Source of the DNA: Thalassomonas actiniarum
Lineage (GTDB): Bacteria > Pseudomonadota > Gammaproteobacteria > Enterobacterales > Alteromonadaceae
Length of the DNA: 64,000 nt
Assembly: GCF_000948975.2 (NCBI RefSeq)
Contig: NZ_CP059735.1
Span: 3,720,001-3,784,000, forward strand
Direction: 5' to 3'
Part shown: positions 23,914 through 33,342 of the stretch, one piece after another
How the letters are laid out: each line of letters begins with the position of its first letter
Numbering within the stretch: the stretch's first letter is position 1
The notes under the pieces: generated by a model
The model's input: the letters and a program-made list of their open reading frames with translations, nothing else
What the model was told of the DNA's origin: nothing
Databases searched by the model: none
Program-made: the position numbers and the translations under genes

Positions 23914-24681
23914 GATGGATACCTCAGTAGTATCTGTTTTGGTTAGCTATCTCTGGGTGTTCGTGCACTCAGGGGTAGCGCTTGTTGTTCATTTACTCTT
24001 TATGTACTCACTCTTTATTTGCCCGTTCAGAGCTGGGGGCTAAGCACCTCCTTTGGTTGATATTCCACTATTAATATATAGTAAAAAAGGTAGGATAAAT
24101 CCACAGAAAACGGGCTTTTTTGGATAAAATATTTACTGTTTTTTAGATGTAAAGCAGTTAAAAACCACCAAACCTAAACAACCAGAACAAAACAAAATTA
24201 AGTAACTGATATTTAAAACTTAAAATAACAAGTAAAAATATTATTGTGATATAGGCACTTGTTCTATTAGGCAGAAGGTGGGCTTTAATATACACAAGAT
24301 TCAAATATGGGATTTATCTTCGAGGCTCCTGCCCGAAAAACTCGCCATACAAGTTGAGGTTATAAAATCTTTATGATGAGGTTACTGCTGATATTTGGGA
24401 TTCGGCCATCAGACAAAAACATAGCTTGGCAAATTCTTGCTTAACGTGGCAAAACCTAACCTAAAATGATGGGAGAAAGACTTTCCCCAGCGATTCAAGT
24501 TTTACTCGAAATAGCCAGCTAAAGCACGTGGCTTGGTTACAATACTTATAACCTTTTAAAAGTTGAAACAGATATCCAGAGCACTGTTTCAACTTTGGTT
24601 CATCATATTTTTCAGTACATTTGCTAGAGTTTTTCTCAAACAAGTCAAGCTAACATACTTAGCGTTATCTGCTCAGAAAAA
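23914..24681. other. Long gene-poor region with one strong hairpin
   Basis: About 770 bases without a supported gene. It holds AT-rich sequence and a perfect 13-bp stem (AAAGTTGAAACAG with its complement, 12-base loop) at 24559-24596. The stem has only a short T-run on the minus side. The remainder looks like decayed sequence. Confidence 0.4.
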
Positions 24682-25032
24682 CTAATAAGCCAGCATAGGT
24701 CCCAGCGGCTGTCCGCCAAGTAAATGCATATGAATATGGTACACTTCCTGCCCGCCATGTTTATTACAGTTCATGATCAAGCGGTAGCCGTTTTCGTCTA
24801 TGCCCTCTTCCTTAGCCAGCTTCTTAGCCACAGTGATCATACGCCCTAAAGTTAATTCATCATCTTCGGTAACGTCATTCACCGTTGGGATTAATTTATT
24901 GGGCACAATCAGGATATGGCTCGGCGCCCGGGGAGAAATATCACGAAAAGCCGTCACCAGATCATCCTGAAATAATAATTCAGTGGGAATTTCCTGGCGG
25001 ATGATTTTTGAGAAAATGGTTTCTTCAGCCAT
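24682..25032 (-). CDS. hinT: HIT-family nucleotide phosphoramidase HinT
   Basis: A 116-residue histidine-triad protein with the canonical HIHMHLLGG near residue 100 and the standard start ([21 protein letters not shown], then [17 protein letters not shown]). HinT hydrolyses purine nucleoside phosphoramidates and aminoacyl-adenylates in the cytoplasm. Length is that of the family. Weak terminators surround it; it appears monocistronic. Confidence 0.93.
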   Translation of the reverse strand: MAEETIFSKIIRQEIPTELLFQDDLVTAFRDISPRAPSHILIVPNKLIPTVNDVTEDDELTLGRMITVAKKLAKEEGIDENGYRLIMNCNKHGGQEVYHIHMHLLGGQPLGPMLAY

Positions 25033-25164
25033 AATTGTTCCTTAATGTTCGTAAAATAAGTTAAAAAATAACGAGTTAATATTGCCCTAGTCTACCGTGA
25101 ATAGCAGATGAATACCAAGACAAGGGGCCGATAAAAATCTGTTAATAATAGCAATAATGCACGC

Positions 25165-26025
25165 TTATCCGGCTTTAGCTTCCTGCCTGTCGTAGCAACC
25201 GTTGCTTTTTTCAGCATTAAATAAATCATAGAGCCGGTCGTTATGGGAAAAGCTGTTCACCGCCTCCTGTAAAACCGGAATAAACGCCTGCCCCGCTGAC
25301 TTTTCTGAGACATGCAGCCACCAACTTTTATTCCCCAAATGAAAGGCACCTTCAAGCAAACGGGTATCATAGTCAAGCTGTATCATGGCATACTCCAACC
25401 CTTCCCTGGAGCCAACTACGGCATCTACCCGTCCGGCAATAAACATATGTAATCCCTGCACATAGTTTTCTACATTTACTTTGTTCAGCCGTTTGTCCCG
25501 GTCAAATCTCGGTTCAAACTGGGCTTTGCGGATCACGGCAATCGCATTGAGCTTTTGTAAGTCCTGGTATTGTTTGAGCTGGTATTTTTTATTACTCAGC
25601 ACGATCACCTGAGAGCTGGCCACCGGGCCTATGTATTGCACCGCCTCTTTAACACTCTGGTTTTTAAAAATCAGTGCCACATCTAACTGTCCCACGGTCA
25701 GTGAGTGCAAAATTCTCGCATAGGGGTAATCTTTATAAAAAAAATTAATATTGGCCTGATGACCGATAAGGTTTAACAGCCTTTTAGTCACTCCCTGACA
25801 TAAAATACTGGGATTTTTTAGCACAAAAGGCGGAAATGGCGGCACACTGGCGCTCAGGGTTACTAAATCTGCCGGTGCCTGTTCTGCTTTCAGGGAGAGA
25901 CTTTTTCCAGTCACCTGCACCGGAATAAACAGCAAACACAGGACAACAAAAAAAAGACTGAAACACCAACATAAAGACCCAGTATTCCGGCGCTGTTTAT
26001 CCTTGGCAGATAAAAAAATTAACAT
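25165..26025 (-). CDS. Periplasmic binding-protein-like (SBP_bac_3 fold)
   Basis: A 286-residue secreted protein. The basic start and hydrophobic core (WCFSLFFVVLCLLFIPVQVTG) are a signal peptide. The mature protein follows the family 3 solute-binding pattern: ASVPPFPPFVLKNPSILCQGVTKRLL, ARILHSLTVGQLDVALIF, then VENYVQGLHMFIAGRVDAVVGSREG, ending with NAEKSNGCYDRQ. Two distant Cys might be paired. No permease adjoins it. Ligand and function are unknown. It is divergent from the protein at 26203, which has the same general fold. Confidence 0.65.
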   Translation of the reverse strand: MLIFLSAKDKQRRNTGSLCWCFSLFFVVLCLLFIPVQVTGKSLSLKAEQAPADLVTLSASVPPFPPFVLKNPSILCQGVTKRLLNLIGHQANINFFYKDYPYARILHSLTVGQLDVALIFKNQSVKEAVQYIGPVASSQVIVLSNKKYQLKQYQDLQKLNAIAVIRKAQFEPRFDRDKRLNKVNVENYVQGLHMFIAGRVDAVVGSREGLEYAMIQLDYDTRLLEGAFHLGNKSWWLHVSEKSAGQAFIPVLQEAVNSFSHNDRLYDLFNAEKSNGCYDRQEAKAG

Positions 26026-26202
26026 ACTTCCATTTTATATTCATGGCAATCAATGGCGTTTATAATAGCTGATAATTTTTCTCGCAATATTGCGCGCGAG
26101 CAAAGTGAGTGCATTATACCCTGATTGCCGTTATTTATCATAATACCTTCATTTAATGACTAAAATCTCACTATGATTTAAAATTTACTTTATCATTGTA
26201 TA

Positions 26203-27159
26203 TTGCGGATCATCCCTTTGCTGTCTTTGTTTACCCAGATATGCTTTAGCTTGCTATTAACCCTGGTATTATTACTCCCGGCCACTGTCGCCCGTCCTCA
26301 AGAGAAAGCAACAATCCCCAAACAGCAAAACCATTCATCCCCTTTGCAGGTACGCTATTATCAGCGCACCCTGGACGCCCAGCTGTCAGACTATGAAAGT
26401 TACTGGATTGGCCTGTTAAAGCTGGCGCTTGAGAAAAGCGGCAGAGACTATCAACTCTCCCCCGTCAGCGCCAAAGGCGTGCCCCATGCCCGCCTGGTCA
26501 GCAACCTGCTCAATAAAGGGCCGGTCAACATCATTTTCATGGGTACGAGCAAGGAGATGGAAGAAAAACTGCTGCCGGTACGTATTCCACTTTTTCGCGG
26601 CCTGGTCGGTTACCGCATTATGATGACCACCACAGAAAACGCCGCTGTTTTTAGCGATATTTCCTCGGTAACAGCATTTAAAAATGCGGTGATCGGCCTG
26701 GGACTGAACTGGCCGGATGAAGTAATCATGAAAGAGGCGGGATTAAATGTAGTCACTTTGCCCTATCACAGATTATTTAATGCCCTGGCCGGCGGGCGTT
26801 TTCATGGGGTCTCCCGGGGGGCGCACGAAGTTAAGGGAGAATATGAAATCCTCAAACAAACTAAAACTAACCTGGTAATAGATAACCACCTGGTACTGGC
26901 ATACCGCCTGGCAACCTTTTTCTTTGTTGCTCCCGATAACCGGGCACTGGCAGATGCCATTCGCTTCGGGCTGGAACAGGCCTACCGGGACGGCAGTTTT
27001 TTAGCTTATTTTAATAACCATCCGGCGGTAGACAACGCCATAAAATTATTGAACGATCCCAAGCGAACCTGGCTGTGGCTGGAAAACCATCATTTATCAT
27101 CGCAAACCCGGGATATTCCTCCTGCCTACTGGTTTAGCCCGAACGAGCAAAGCCCCTAG
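26203..27159 (+). CDS. Periplasmic binding-protein-like protein
   Basis: A 318-residue secreted protein. The start is a TTG at 26203, because no earlier ATG exists in frame and the next residues form a signal peptide (FTQICFSLLLTLVLLLPATVA). The mature part has the solute-binding layout (LLKLALEKSGRDYQLSPVSAKGVPHARLVSNLL, then FMGTSKEMEEKLLPVRIPLFRGLVGYRIMM, then FNALAGGRFHGVSRGAHEV). Charged loops and KRTWLWLENHHL near the end are distinctive. Ligand unknown. It is divergent from the preceding gene and may share a promoter region with it. Confidence 0.65.
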   Translation: MRIIPLLSLFTQICFSLLLTLVLLLPATVARPQEKATIPKQQNHSSPLQVRYYQRTLDAQLSDYESYWIGLLKLALEKSGRDYQLSPVSAKGVPHARLVSNLLNKGPVNIIFMGTSKEMEEKLLPVRIPLFRGLVGYRIMMTTTENAAVFSDISSVTAFKNAVIGLGLNWPDEVIMKEAGLNVVTLPYHRLFNALAGGRFHGVSRGAHEVKGEYEILKQTKTNLVIDNHLVLAYRLATFFFVAPDNRALADAIRFGLEQAYRDGSFLAYFNNHPAVDNAIKLLNDPKRTWLWLENHHLSSQTRDIPPAYWFSPNEQSP

Positions 27160-27179
27160 CACCAACACCAGGTTTAATA

Positions 27180-27893
27180 CTAAAACTCATATTCAATCGC
27201 CATCCTGAAGGTATGATTCTTACTGTGGGTATTTAAAGCACTGATAAAGGCCGCTTCCCACTTTAACTGTTTCTGGCCGCTGAACCTGTGGATCCCCATA
27301 AAGGCCGGTCCCGCTCCGGTAAAGTCCTGCCCGGTATAAAACTCGATTGCCGGCTGAAACGCCGGGATCCAGCGGTAACGGTACTTAAGGCGAAATTCGG
27401 TTTCAAACTCGTCTTTAAGATCCTCTCCCCACTCATAAACGCCGAACAGGTTCATGGTTAAACTGGTTTTACCGAACTCTTTTTCAAATAATACCCCGGT
27501 GGAAACTTCCCAGTTATCCCGGTCATGTTGTTTTTCCACTTCATATAACATGCCCCAGTCCGCCCAGTACTGCCCCTGTTGGGTCAGCATCTGGCGAATT
27601 TCAATTTCATAGGCCTGCAAACCGAAATCATTGGTATCATCGCGCTCTCCCACCACGTAAAATTCTGCCATGATGGTTTCGGATAAAGAATGACCAAAAG
27701 CAAACCTTTGCCCTAAACTGTTTGAGTTTTTTTGCCTGTGGGACAATAGGCGCCATTCCACCTCGGTTTCATTGGGCAAGACATAAGGGTGATACACCTT
27801 ATCCACCACCACACCGTCGCCATAGGCGAGATGTACCGGGGCCAACACAAGCAATACTAGCCGAATAAAACCTCTGGCCGTGAAACTCTTCAT
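27180..27893 (-). CDS. Outer-membrane-like protein of the copper/iron-type locus
   Basis: A 237-residue protein with a signal peptide (LVLLVLAPVHLAYG). Alternating strands continue to an aromatic C terminus (FRMAIEYEF), as in outer-membrane barrels: TEVEWRLLSHRQ, ETIMAEFYVVGER, QMLTQQGQYWADWGMLYEV, LRFKYRYRW-type strands. It is the last gene of the run that includes the FTR1-like permease and cupredoxin-like protein, and overlaps the permease gene by four bases. A role in metal passage or sensing fits the context. No family is firmly recognised. Confidence 0.6.
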   Translation of the reverse strand: MKSFTARGFIRLVLLVLAPVHLAYGDGVVVDKVYHPYVLPNETEVEWRLLSHRQKNSNSLGQRFAFGHSLSETIMAEFYVVGERDDTNDFGLQAYEIEIRQMLTQQGQYWADWGMLYEVEKQHDRDNWEVSTGVLFEKEFGKTSLTMNLFGVYEWGEDLKDEFETEFRLKYRYRWIPAFQPAIEFYTGQDFTGAGPAFMGIHRFSGQKQLKWEAAFISALNTHSKNHTFRMAIEYEF

Positions 27894-28693
27894 AAGAGTT
27901 CTTCCTTCTGATTAACTTTTCTTTTATTAGCTTCTGCTAACAGCAAATATGAAATCGGTAAAATCACCGCCGCCAGATAAATACTCACCTGAATAAGCGA
28001 CGGCGAGGCGTCATAACCAAATAAGGCGGTGAGAAAATGTCCCATACCCGAACTTTCATCCAGCAAATGGTTGCTGTCCCACAGGGGCGACTGGCCGGGC
28101 AACATATCAATTTGCAGCAGTAATTTAGACGCCTGCAATAACTGCCCGGCGCCAAACAGCAGCGTCAGCCAGCTCGAAGTAAAGGCATATAACTGGCGAT
28201 CGCTAAATTCCAGGGCAAAAAACACTAAAATACTGATGCTGAGCAAAATCCCCAATCCCAGCACTATGCCGATAAGTTGCGGTTTCAGGGTATTCGATTG
28301 CGACCAGTAGCCGGTGATATACACCAAAAAATTACTGCTGTGTAAGGTTAATACCGCCAGCAACAACAACAGGGTTAAGGCCGACCAGAGCCGTGTATGC
28401 CGGGTATATTGGGCATAAAGCGCCAGTAAAATGCCCAGGTAAATAAAAATATATCCCAGGGAATAAAGCCACTCCAAACCTGTGCCTTCCAGGGTTGACG
28501 CCACCGCATCCACCTGAGACACCAACAGGATACTGCCGGCAACGCCAACGGCAATGCCGCCATAGAGCCACTGACGTCCCAGCGCCAGCTGATTATTGAT
28601 AAGCAGCAATAACACCAGCATTAAAAAAATCGGCAGGCCGTCGCGTAAAAACAGGATCACGGTATTAATGAGCATCACTGTCCCTGTTATCAT
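27890..28693 (-). CDS. FTR1-like high-affinity metal permease
   Basis: A 267-residue membrane protein with seven hydrophobic segments. It begins MITGTVMLINTVILFLRDGLPIFLMLVLLL, which resembles the first REGLE helix of FTR1/EfeU iron permeases, but the motif here reads RDGLP. The catalytic-type Glu is missing at that place. The next gene downstream encodes an outer-membrane protein and the gene upstream a cupredoxin, as in periplasm-facing metal uptake sets. It overlaps the cupredoxin gene. Iron or copper transport is inferred; the altered motif makes this a divergent member. Confidence 0.62.
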   Translation of the reverse strand: MITGTVMLINTVILFLRDGLPIFLMLVLLLLINNQLALGRQWLYGGIAVGVAGSILLVSQVDAVASTLEGTGLEWLYSLGYIFIYLGILLALYAQYTRHTRLWSALTLLLLLAVLTLHSSNFLVYITGYWSQSNTLKPQLIGIVLGLGILLSISILVFFALEFSDRQLYAFTSSWLTLLFGAGQLLQASKLLLQIDMLPGQSPLWDSNHLLDESSGMGHFLTALFGYDASPSLIQVSIYLAAVILPISYLLLAEANKRKVNQKEELL

Positions 28694-29036
28694 TGCCTGG
28701 CGTTTCTGTTACCACCACAGTGCCTGTTGCCGTGTTGGGGTTGTATTCCCCGAAAAAGCCGTAACGGCCCGGCGGCAGCGGACCGACAAAAATCACTGCT
28801 TTTTTCTTGGGAAAAATCACTTTTTCCCGGTTCAAATCAAAGCTGTCGAATTCTTCCGGGGTGCTGTCATGGTTATGGATCACCAGCTTGACTTTACGGC
28901 CCGCAGGTATTTCTATTTCCGCCGGATAAAACAGGTGATCTTTTAGCTCCAGCTTATATTCCGGACGTTTACCCCAGGAAACACAGCTACAGCACAGGGT
29001 CGCCAGCAGCAAAATCCCTTTAATATACTTATCCAT
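28665..29036 (-). CDS. Cupredoxin-domain periplasmic protein
   Basis: A 123-residue exported protein. After the signal region (LLLATLCCSCVSWG) a cupredoxin-like barrel follows: LKDHLFYPAEIEIPAGRKVKLVIHNHDSTPEEFDS, then VIFVGPLPPGRYGFFGEYN. This matches the EfeO/cupredoxin_1 type, which binds copper or accompanies ferrous-iron permeases. The ATG at 29036 with GAGG is favoured over 29060. It overlaps the sensor kinase gene by eight bases and the permease gene by 29. The mature protein lacks Cys (its only Cys residues lie in the signal region), so any copper site would use His/Glu/Met side chains. Confidence 0.72.
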   Translation of the reverse strand: MDKYIKGILLLATLCCSCVSWGKRPEYKLELKDHLFYPAEIEIPAGRKVKLVIHNHDSTPEEFDSFDLNREKVIFPKKKAVIFVGPLPPGRYGFFGEYNPNTATGTVVVTETPGNDNRDSDAH

Positions 29037-30450
29037 CGCTATCCTCGGGCAAAAGGGCATTTGCTGTGCTACTTACCTTATTAATTGCTTGGTTGGTTGT
29101 TTGATTGGCAGCTAACCGGGCTACCTTGTTATTCTCTTGTGTAAAGCTCACGCTAACCTTTAATCCCTTAAGCTCGGGAGATTGAGAGAGTTCAATGTCG
29201 GCATTATGCAATACTGCGATATGTTTTACTATGGATAAACCTAAGCCGCAGCCAATTATTTTCGAGTTGTGCTGATCGCCGCCGACCCGGTAAAAACGGT
29301 TAAAGACTCTTTGATATTCCTCAGGTTTTATGCCGGGTCCCGAATCCTCAACCACCAGCACCAGGCGCTCCTGTACCCGCGCTGTACTGACCTGGATTGC
29401 CCCGCCGTCTGGCGTGTATTTGCTGGCATTGGAGATCAGGTTTTGAATGAGGATACGCAGGGAAAATTCATTGCCGCGGATTATCTGCTCTTCGCTTTCC
29501 AGTGAAATGGTTTGCTCGCGCTGGGCAATTTCCGGATATAAATCACTGATGGTTTGCTGGATAAGAGAAGTTAAATTAACCTCAGTGCTGTCCAGGCTCA
29601 CCTGCTCCGGGCTGGTGCGGTTGAGCATTAAAATTTGATCCACCACGTGCGCCATGCGGTCAACACTTTCGGTCAGGTGGCTCATGGCCTGGCTTTCGTG
29701 GCCAAGTTCGTTTCTGACATTGTGGACATTAATTTTTAATACACTTAACGGGGTTCTCAGCTCATGGGCGGCATCCGAGGCAAAATGCCGTTCCCGTTCA
29801 AATGCCCCGCTTAAACGTTCAAACAGGTGGTTTAAGGTGTAAACCACAGGTTCAAGCTCTTTGGTTTTGGTATGGGTTTGCAGCAGGCTGAGATCGTTTG
29901 GTTTTTTACTTTTTAACTCTTTGGTTAAATGGGTCAGGGGTTTAAGCGCCTGACGTATGGTCAACGAGATAAACAGGGCCAATAACGGCATCACCAAAAT
30001 AATAGGCAACACCGCCGATAAAATCACGTCTTCGGCGAATTCAAAACGCCTTTGTACCGGCTGGGCCAGGATCACCATACGGCCTCCGTCAGCTCCTGAA
30101 GATTTCACATAAGTACGCCAGCGCTGGCCGAGAAAATTGTTTTCGGTAAAACCGCTTTTTTTCTGGCTCATGCGCCTGTCGGGGGCATTATTGCTTTTTA
30201 ACACTAAATCATTGCCTTGCCATAACTGAAAGGCAAGGTTGGTCTGGGCGCCTGCCTCCAGCAAGGTTTTGTCCTGCTGGTCGGGCGCGGCTTCGATGGC
30301 TATCAGGGTATTGGCCAGTATTTTCAGCTCGGCATCAAAAATACTCGATGCTTTTTGCATACTGGCGTTATAACCCTCGATAGCCGCGATAAAGGTCACC
30401 AGGGTGATCACCGACAGCAGGATCAGCACCAGGTAGCGGCGAATCGACAT
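29029..30450 (-). CDS. Sensor histidine kinase (QseC/PmrB type)
   Basis: A 473-residue kinase with an N-terminal membrane helix (LVLILLSVITLVTFIAAI), a periplasmic sensor of about 120 residues, a second helix (VILSAVLPIILVMPLLALFISL), HAMP, and the phosphoacceptor box FASDAAHELRTPLSVLK. The ATPase has N, G1 (DSGPGI), F and G2 (GCGLGLSIVKHIA) boxes. It is co-transcribed with the regulator just upstream, whose stop it overlaps, and with the metal-type genes downstream. It probably senses metal or envelope stress. The C-terminal extension (LAANQTTNQAINKVSSTAN) is unusual. Confidence 0.88.
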   Translation of the reverse strand: MSIRRYLVLILLSVITLVTFIAAIEGYNASMQKASSIFDAELKILANTLIAIEAAPDQQDKTLLEAGAQTNLAFQLWQGNDLVLKSNNAPDRRMSQKKSGFTENNFLGQRWRTYVKSSGADGGRMVILAQPVQRRFEFAEDVILSAVLPIILVMPLLALFISLTIRQALKPLTHLTKELKSKKPNDLSLLQTHTKTKELEPVVYTLNHLFERLSGAFERERHFASDAAHELRTPLSVLKINVHNVRNELGHESQAMSHLTESVDRMAHVVDQILMLNRTSPEQVSLDSTEVNLTSLIQQTISDLYPEIAQREQTISLESEEQIIRGNEFSLRILIQNLISNASKYTPDGGAIQVSTARVQERLVLVVEDSGPGIKPEEYQRVFNRFYRVGGDQHNSKIIGCGLGLSIVKHIAVLHNADIELSQSPELKGLKVSVSFTQENNKVARLAANQTTNQAINKVSSTANALLPEDSDG

Positions 30451-31109
30451 CAGCTTTTATTCACCGTATAACCCACGCCCCGTACCGTTTGGATAAATTT
30501 CTCCGGTAATTTCTTGCGCAGGTTGTGCACATGCACCTCAACCGCATTGCTGGCGACTTCTTCTCCCCAGTCATATAAGCGGGATTCGATTTGCTCGCGC
30601 GACTGGATACGCCCGGCATTTTCCATCAGGGCTTTGAGCACCATGTACTCTTTTTTCGACAGGTTAATGTCCTGGCCGTCAATCCCCACCTTATGGGCGG
30701 CAATATCCAGCTGTACGCTGCCAAGCTGGATCACTGAGGTTTTTGCCGTGCCCAAACGGCGCTCAATCACGCGCAGACGGGCCAGGAGTTCATGAATGTC
30801 GAAAGGTTTGGCCAGGTAATCATCGGCGCCGAAATCCAGGCCTTTGACCTTGTGCTCGATAGAGTCGCGAGCGGTTAAAATAATCACCGGAATATCGGCT
30901 TTATTATTCCTGAGCTTTTTCAGTACCGACAAACCATCCATATCCGGCAGGCCTAAATCGAGGATCACCATGTCCTGATCCGGCACCGCCAGCGCATTAA
31001 GCGCCAGCTGCCCGGTATTGACATGGTTGACCACAAAGCCTTCATGACGCAGGGACTGCTGTAATCCCTGGGCCAGCGGCATATCATCTTCTACTAATAA
31101 AATACGCAT
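30450..31109 (-). CDS. OmpR/PhoB-family response regulator
   Basis: A 219-residue regulator. The receiver domain has the acidic pocket VEDD, the phosphoacceptor Asp in MVILDLGLPDMDG (about residue 51), and the Lys in DYLAKPFD. A winged helix-turn-helix effector follows (NLSKKEYMVLKALMENAG, QIESRLYDWGEE, VEVHVHNLRKKL). It is the QseB/PmrA subfamily pattern. The gene abuts the kinase gene and is three bases from the TPR-protein gene, so all sit in one operon. It presumably controls that operon. Confidence 0.9.
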   Translation of the reverse strand: MRILLVEDDMPLAQGLQQSLRHEGFVVNHVNTGQLALNALAVPDQDMVILDLGLPDMDGLSVLKKLRNNKADIPVIILTARDSIEHKVKGLDFGADDYLAKPFDIHELLARLRVIERRLGTAKTSVIQLGSVQLDIAAHKVGIDGQDINLSKKEYMVLKALMENAGRIQSREQIESRLYDWGEEVASNAVEVHVHNLRKKLPEKFIQTVRGVGYTVNKS

Positions 31110-31111
31110 GC

Positions 31112-31780
31112 TTATTTCTTCGAACGTTTGTTTAAGCGTTTTTCGACTTTTGCCAGTACCTGCCTGACTTCTTCCTGGCGGTATTTATCCGCCAGCGGCC
31201 GGTTAGGGCGAGGTGCTGCCTGCAGGGCAAGCTGCAAATAATCTTTGGCTTGTTGATATTTGCCCTCATCATACAAATATTCGCCGTAAAAGTAATTACC
31301 GTCGATGCCTTTAGGGTTGATTGCCAGGGCTTTTTTCATCAATTCCTCGGCCTTGTCGTCATCGCCGAAAGCAACCGGCCAGCCGGGTACCTTATGAAAA
31401 AGGACACCTAAACTCATCATGGCCGAGCCGTTTAAGGCATTGGCATCAAGCTCAATCGCTTTTTCAAAGTCTTTTTTCGATTTTTTCGCCAGCGACAAGG
31501 CTCCCAGGCCGCCTTTTTGTCCGGCAAAGCTCGATTGTATGATACCACTCCAGATCCAGGACTTGGCATTATCACCATATTGCTCCGTCACCGCCTGTGC
31601 CTGCTGTACCAGCTTTTTAAAGCCCTGCTCCTGGGCATCATCTTTTAGCTCATAATTGACATGGGCCCACTGCTGTTGCAGTTTAGTGATCTCTTCATCG
31701 ATGGAAGCGGCATTGGCCAGCAAAGGCGTGCTTAATGCCAGGCTTAAAGTGATCAGGGAGTTTTTCATTAATCTGTTCAT
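31112..31780 (-). CDS. TPR-repeat periplasmic protein
   Basis: A 222-residue secreted protein (signal LITLSLALSTPLLANA) with tetratricopeptide repeats: AKSWIWSGIIQSSFAGQK, KDFEKAIELDANALNGSAMMSLGVLF, ELMKKALAINPKGIDGNYFYGEYLYDEGKYQQAKDYLQLALQ. It lies between the SDR gene (10 bases) and the response regulator (two bases). Scaffold function in the periplasm is inferred. The partner is unknown. Confidence 0.75.
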   Translation of the reverse strand: MNRLMKNSLITLSLALSTPLLANAASIDEEITKLQQQWAHVNYELKDDAQEQGFKKLVQQAQAVTEQYGDNAKSWIWSGIIQSSFAGQKGGLGALSLAKKSKKDFEKAIELDANALNGSAMMSLGVLFHKVPGWPVAFGDDDKAEELMKKALAINPKGIDGNYFYGEYLYDEGKYQQAKDYLQLALQAAPRPNRPLADKYRQEEVRQVLAKVEKRLNKRSKK

Positions 31781-31789
31781 GTGTCTTCC

Positions 31790-32581
31790 TCAACTATTAA
31801 CCATTTTTACAAACTTTTGAATTTTCGTGAATTTTTTTGCCAGTGCGTTATCCACCACCTCGGGCCAGAAACCGTTAAGACGGGCAAATAATTTTTCCGG
31901 CCAACCGACAGCCAGACGTTTTTTGCCCAACTCCAGCTGTTTGACCAAGGCATGGGCCACCTCCTGCGGGGTATCGGTTTTGCTGCCCAGCGCCCGGTTC
32001 ATCTGTTTTACCGCATCCGAGTTGATGCTGGTGTCGGTTGCCCTGGGAGCGAAATACAAGACCTGGTGGCGCGAGTCGGTAAGCTCACGTTGCAGCGCCT
32101 CGGTAAAGCCCCTGAGGCCGAACTTAGTGGCGCAGTAACTGGCATAATAGGGATAACCTATGCTGCCAAGCGCCGAGCCGACATTTAGTACCACTTTCGG
32201 AGTGTCGCCCAGCTCATGCAAAAATGACCGGGTTAACGACATCGGCGCCAGCAAATTGATGTTCATCGCCTGTGCCAGGCGGGTATCGGAGAGTTGGGAA
32301 AACTCATTAAATTCGCTGATACCGGCATTATTGACCAACATATTGGCTTCAAATCTTTTCGCCTGAAGCATGACATCCGCCCTGCCCTGCACACTGCTGA
32401 TATCCGCGCTGAGCCACGAATGCTCACTGCCCAAATGTTGTACCGTGCTGATTAACTTATCGCTATTCCTGCCCACGAGTAATAAACGTGCCCCACGCTC
32501 GGCCAGCAGGTAAGCCACTGACTGGCCTATTCCGCCGGTAGCCCCGGTGATCACCACTTTGGCATCAGAGAGTTTCATCAT
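31790..32581 (-). CDS. Short-chain dehydrogenase/reductase
   Basis: A 263-residue classical-type SDR: cofactor motif TGATGGIG at 13-20, NNAG (about 87), catalytic Ser in NVGSALGS, and YASYCATKFGL with Tyr-x-x-x-Lys (about 152-156). It reduces or oxidises a carbonyl/alcohol with NAD(P)H. It follows the diiron oxidase gene by six bases, so it probably acts on the same acyl or lipid substrate. The acidic or basic residue after the first strand (VGRNSDK) hints at NADPH. Confidence 0.85.
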   Translation of the reverse strand: MMKLSDAKVVITGATGGIGQSVAYLLAERGARLLLVGRNSDKLISTVQHLGSEHSWLSADISSVQGRADVMLQAKRFEANMLVNNAGISEFNEFSQLSDTRLAQAMNINLLAPMSLTRSFLHELGDTPKVVLNVGSALGSIGYPYYASYCATKFGLRGFTEALQRELTDSRHQVLYFAPRATDTSINSDAVKQMNRALGSKTDTPQEVAHALVKQLELGKKRLAVGWPEKLFARLNGFWPEVVDNALAKKFTKIQKFVKMVNS

Positions 32582-32587
32582 TTGCTC

Positions 32588-33259
32588 CTAAGCAGCCGCC
32601 GGCACGCCGTGATTGACCTGTAATCCCCTTAAGATGTTGCCGTATAAGGTGTAGAACCTTTTCGCGGACTTGATGATCAATTGCTGCTCCTGCTCATCGG
32701 TGATCTTATTCATCAGGGTTTCAAAAAATTTCACATGCTCGATATCAATTGCCCCGTGTGAGGTTAAATAGGAGAAGGCATTTTTCGGTAAGCCGATATT
32801 GTCACCGACGGTTTTGGCGACACTGTCGGCCATGGCGATACTGGTGCCTTCAAGCACATGTACCAGGCCAAAAAAGGTCAGCGGACTTTTGCGGTTAATG
32901 GCGTCGTAGGTATAAGCCACCATGACTTCGGTTTCAAAATTCGGCTCACTGGCCCGCGCTTCTTCCTTGTCATAACCGCAGGCGGCGATATCATTTAAAA
33001 TCCATTCCTGGTGACCCAGCTCTTCTTCGATATATTCGGCTACCGCTTCGCGCAGCCACTCTTTTTCTTCGGTTAATTTCGCGCCGACGTTCATCAGCAG
33101 CGGCGTGGTGTGTTTTACGTGGTGATAGGCTTCTTTTAAAAAGGCGACATAGTCATCCAGGCAAATATCTCCCTGCATGCAGCGGGCAATAATAGGGGCA
33201 GATAATAAGTAGTTTTGCTCTGTTGTGGTTTCTTCTTTTAAACGCTGGAAAAAGTTCAT
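32588..33259 (-). CDS. Haem-oxygenase-like diiron oxidase (iron-containing redox enzyme family)
   Basis: A 223-residue all-helical protein with the family's metal ligands: Glu/His in EYIEEELGHQEWI (about 70-82), a central HVLEGTSIAMADS, and HGAIDIEHVKFFE near 170. Members include UndA, which makes terminal alkenes from fatty acids, and CADD-type para-aminobenzoate enzymes. Its neighbours are an acyl-AMP ligase and an SDR, which suggests an activated acid substrate. The chemistry (oxidative decarboxylation, N- or C-hydroxylation) cannot be read from sequence alone. Confidence 0.78.
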   Translation of the reverse strand: MNFFQRLKEETTTEQNYLLSAPIIARCMQGDICLDDYVAFLKEAYHHVKHTTPLLMNVGAKLTEEKEWLREAVAEYIEEELGHQEWILNDIAACGYDKEEARASEPNFETEVMVAYTYDAINRKSPLTFFGLVHVLEGTSIAMADSVAKTVGDNIGLPKNAFSYLTSHGAIDIEHVKFFETLMNKITDEQEQQLIIKSAKRFYTLYGNILRGLQVNHGVPAAA

Positions 33260-33342
33260 GATAATCTTCCTATAAATACTGGTGAAATGTCGTTAATTTG
33301 TTGTTTATTCATTTGTTAGTTGGTGATCAGCCTGGGCAGTAC

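Noticed and set aside
24461-24643. 60-codon minus-strand frame upstream of hinT region
   Set aside because: No ribosome site, low complexity, and it overlaps the 24559-24596 hairpin.
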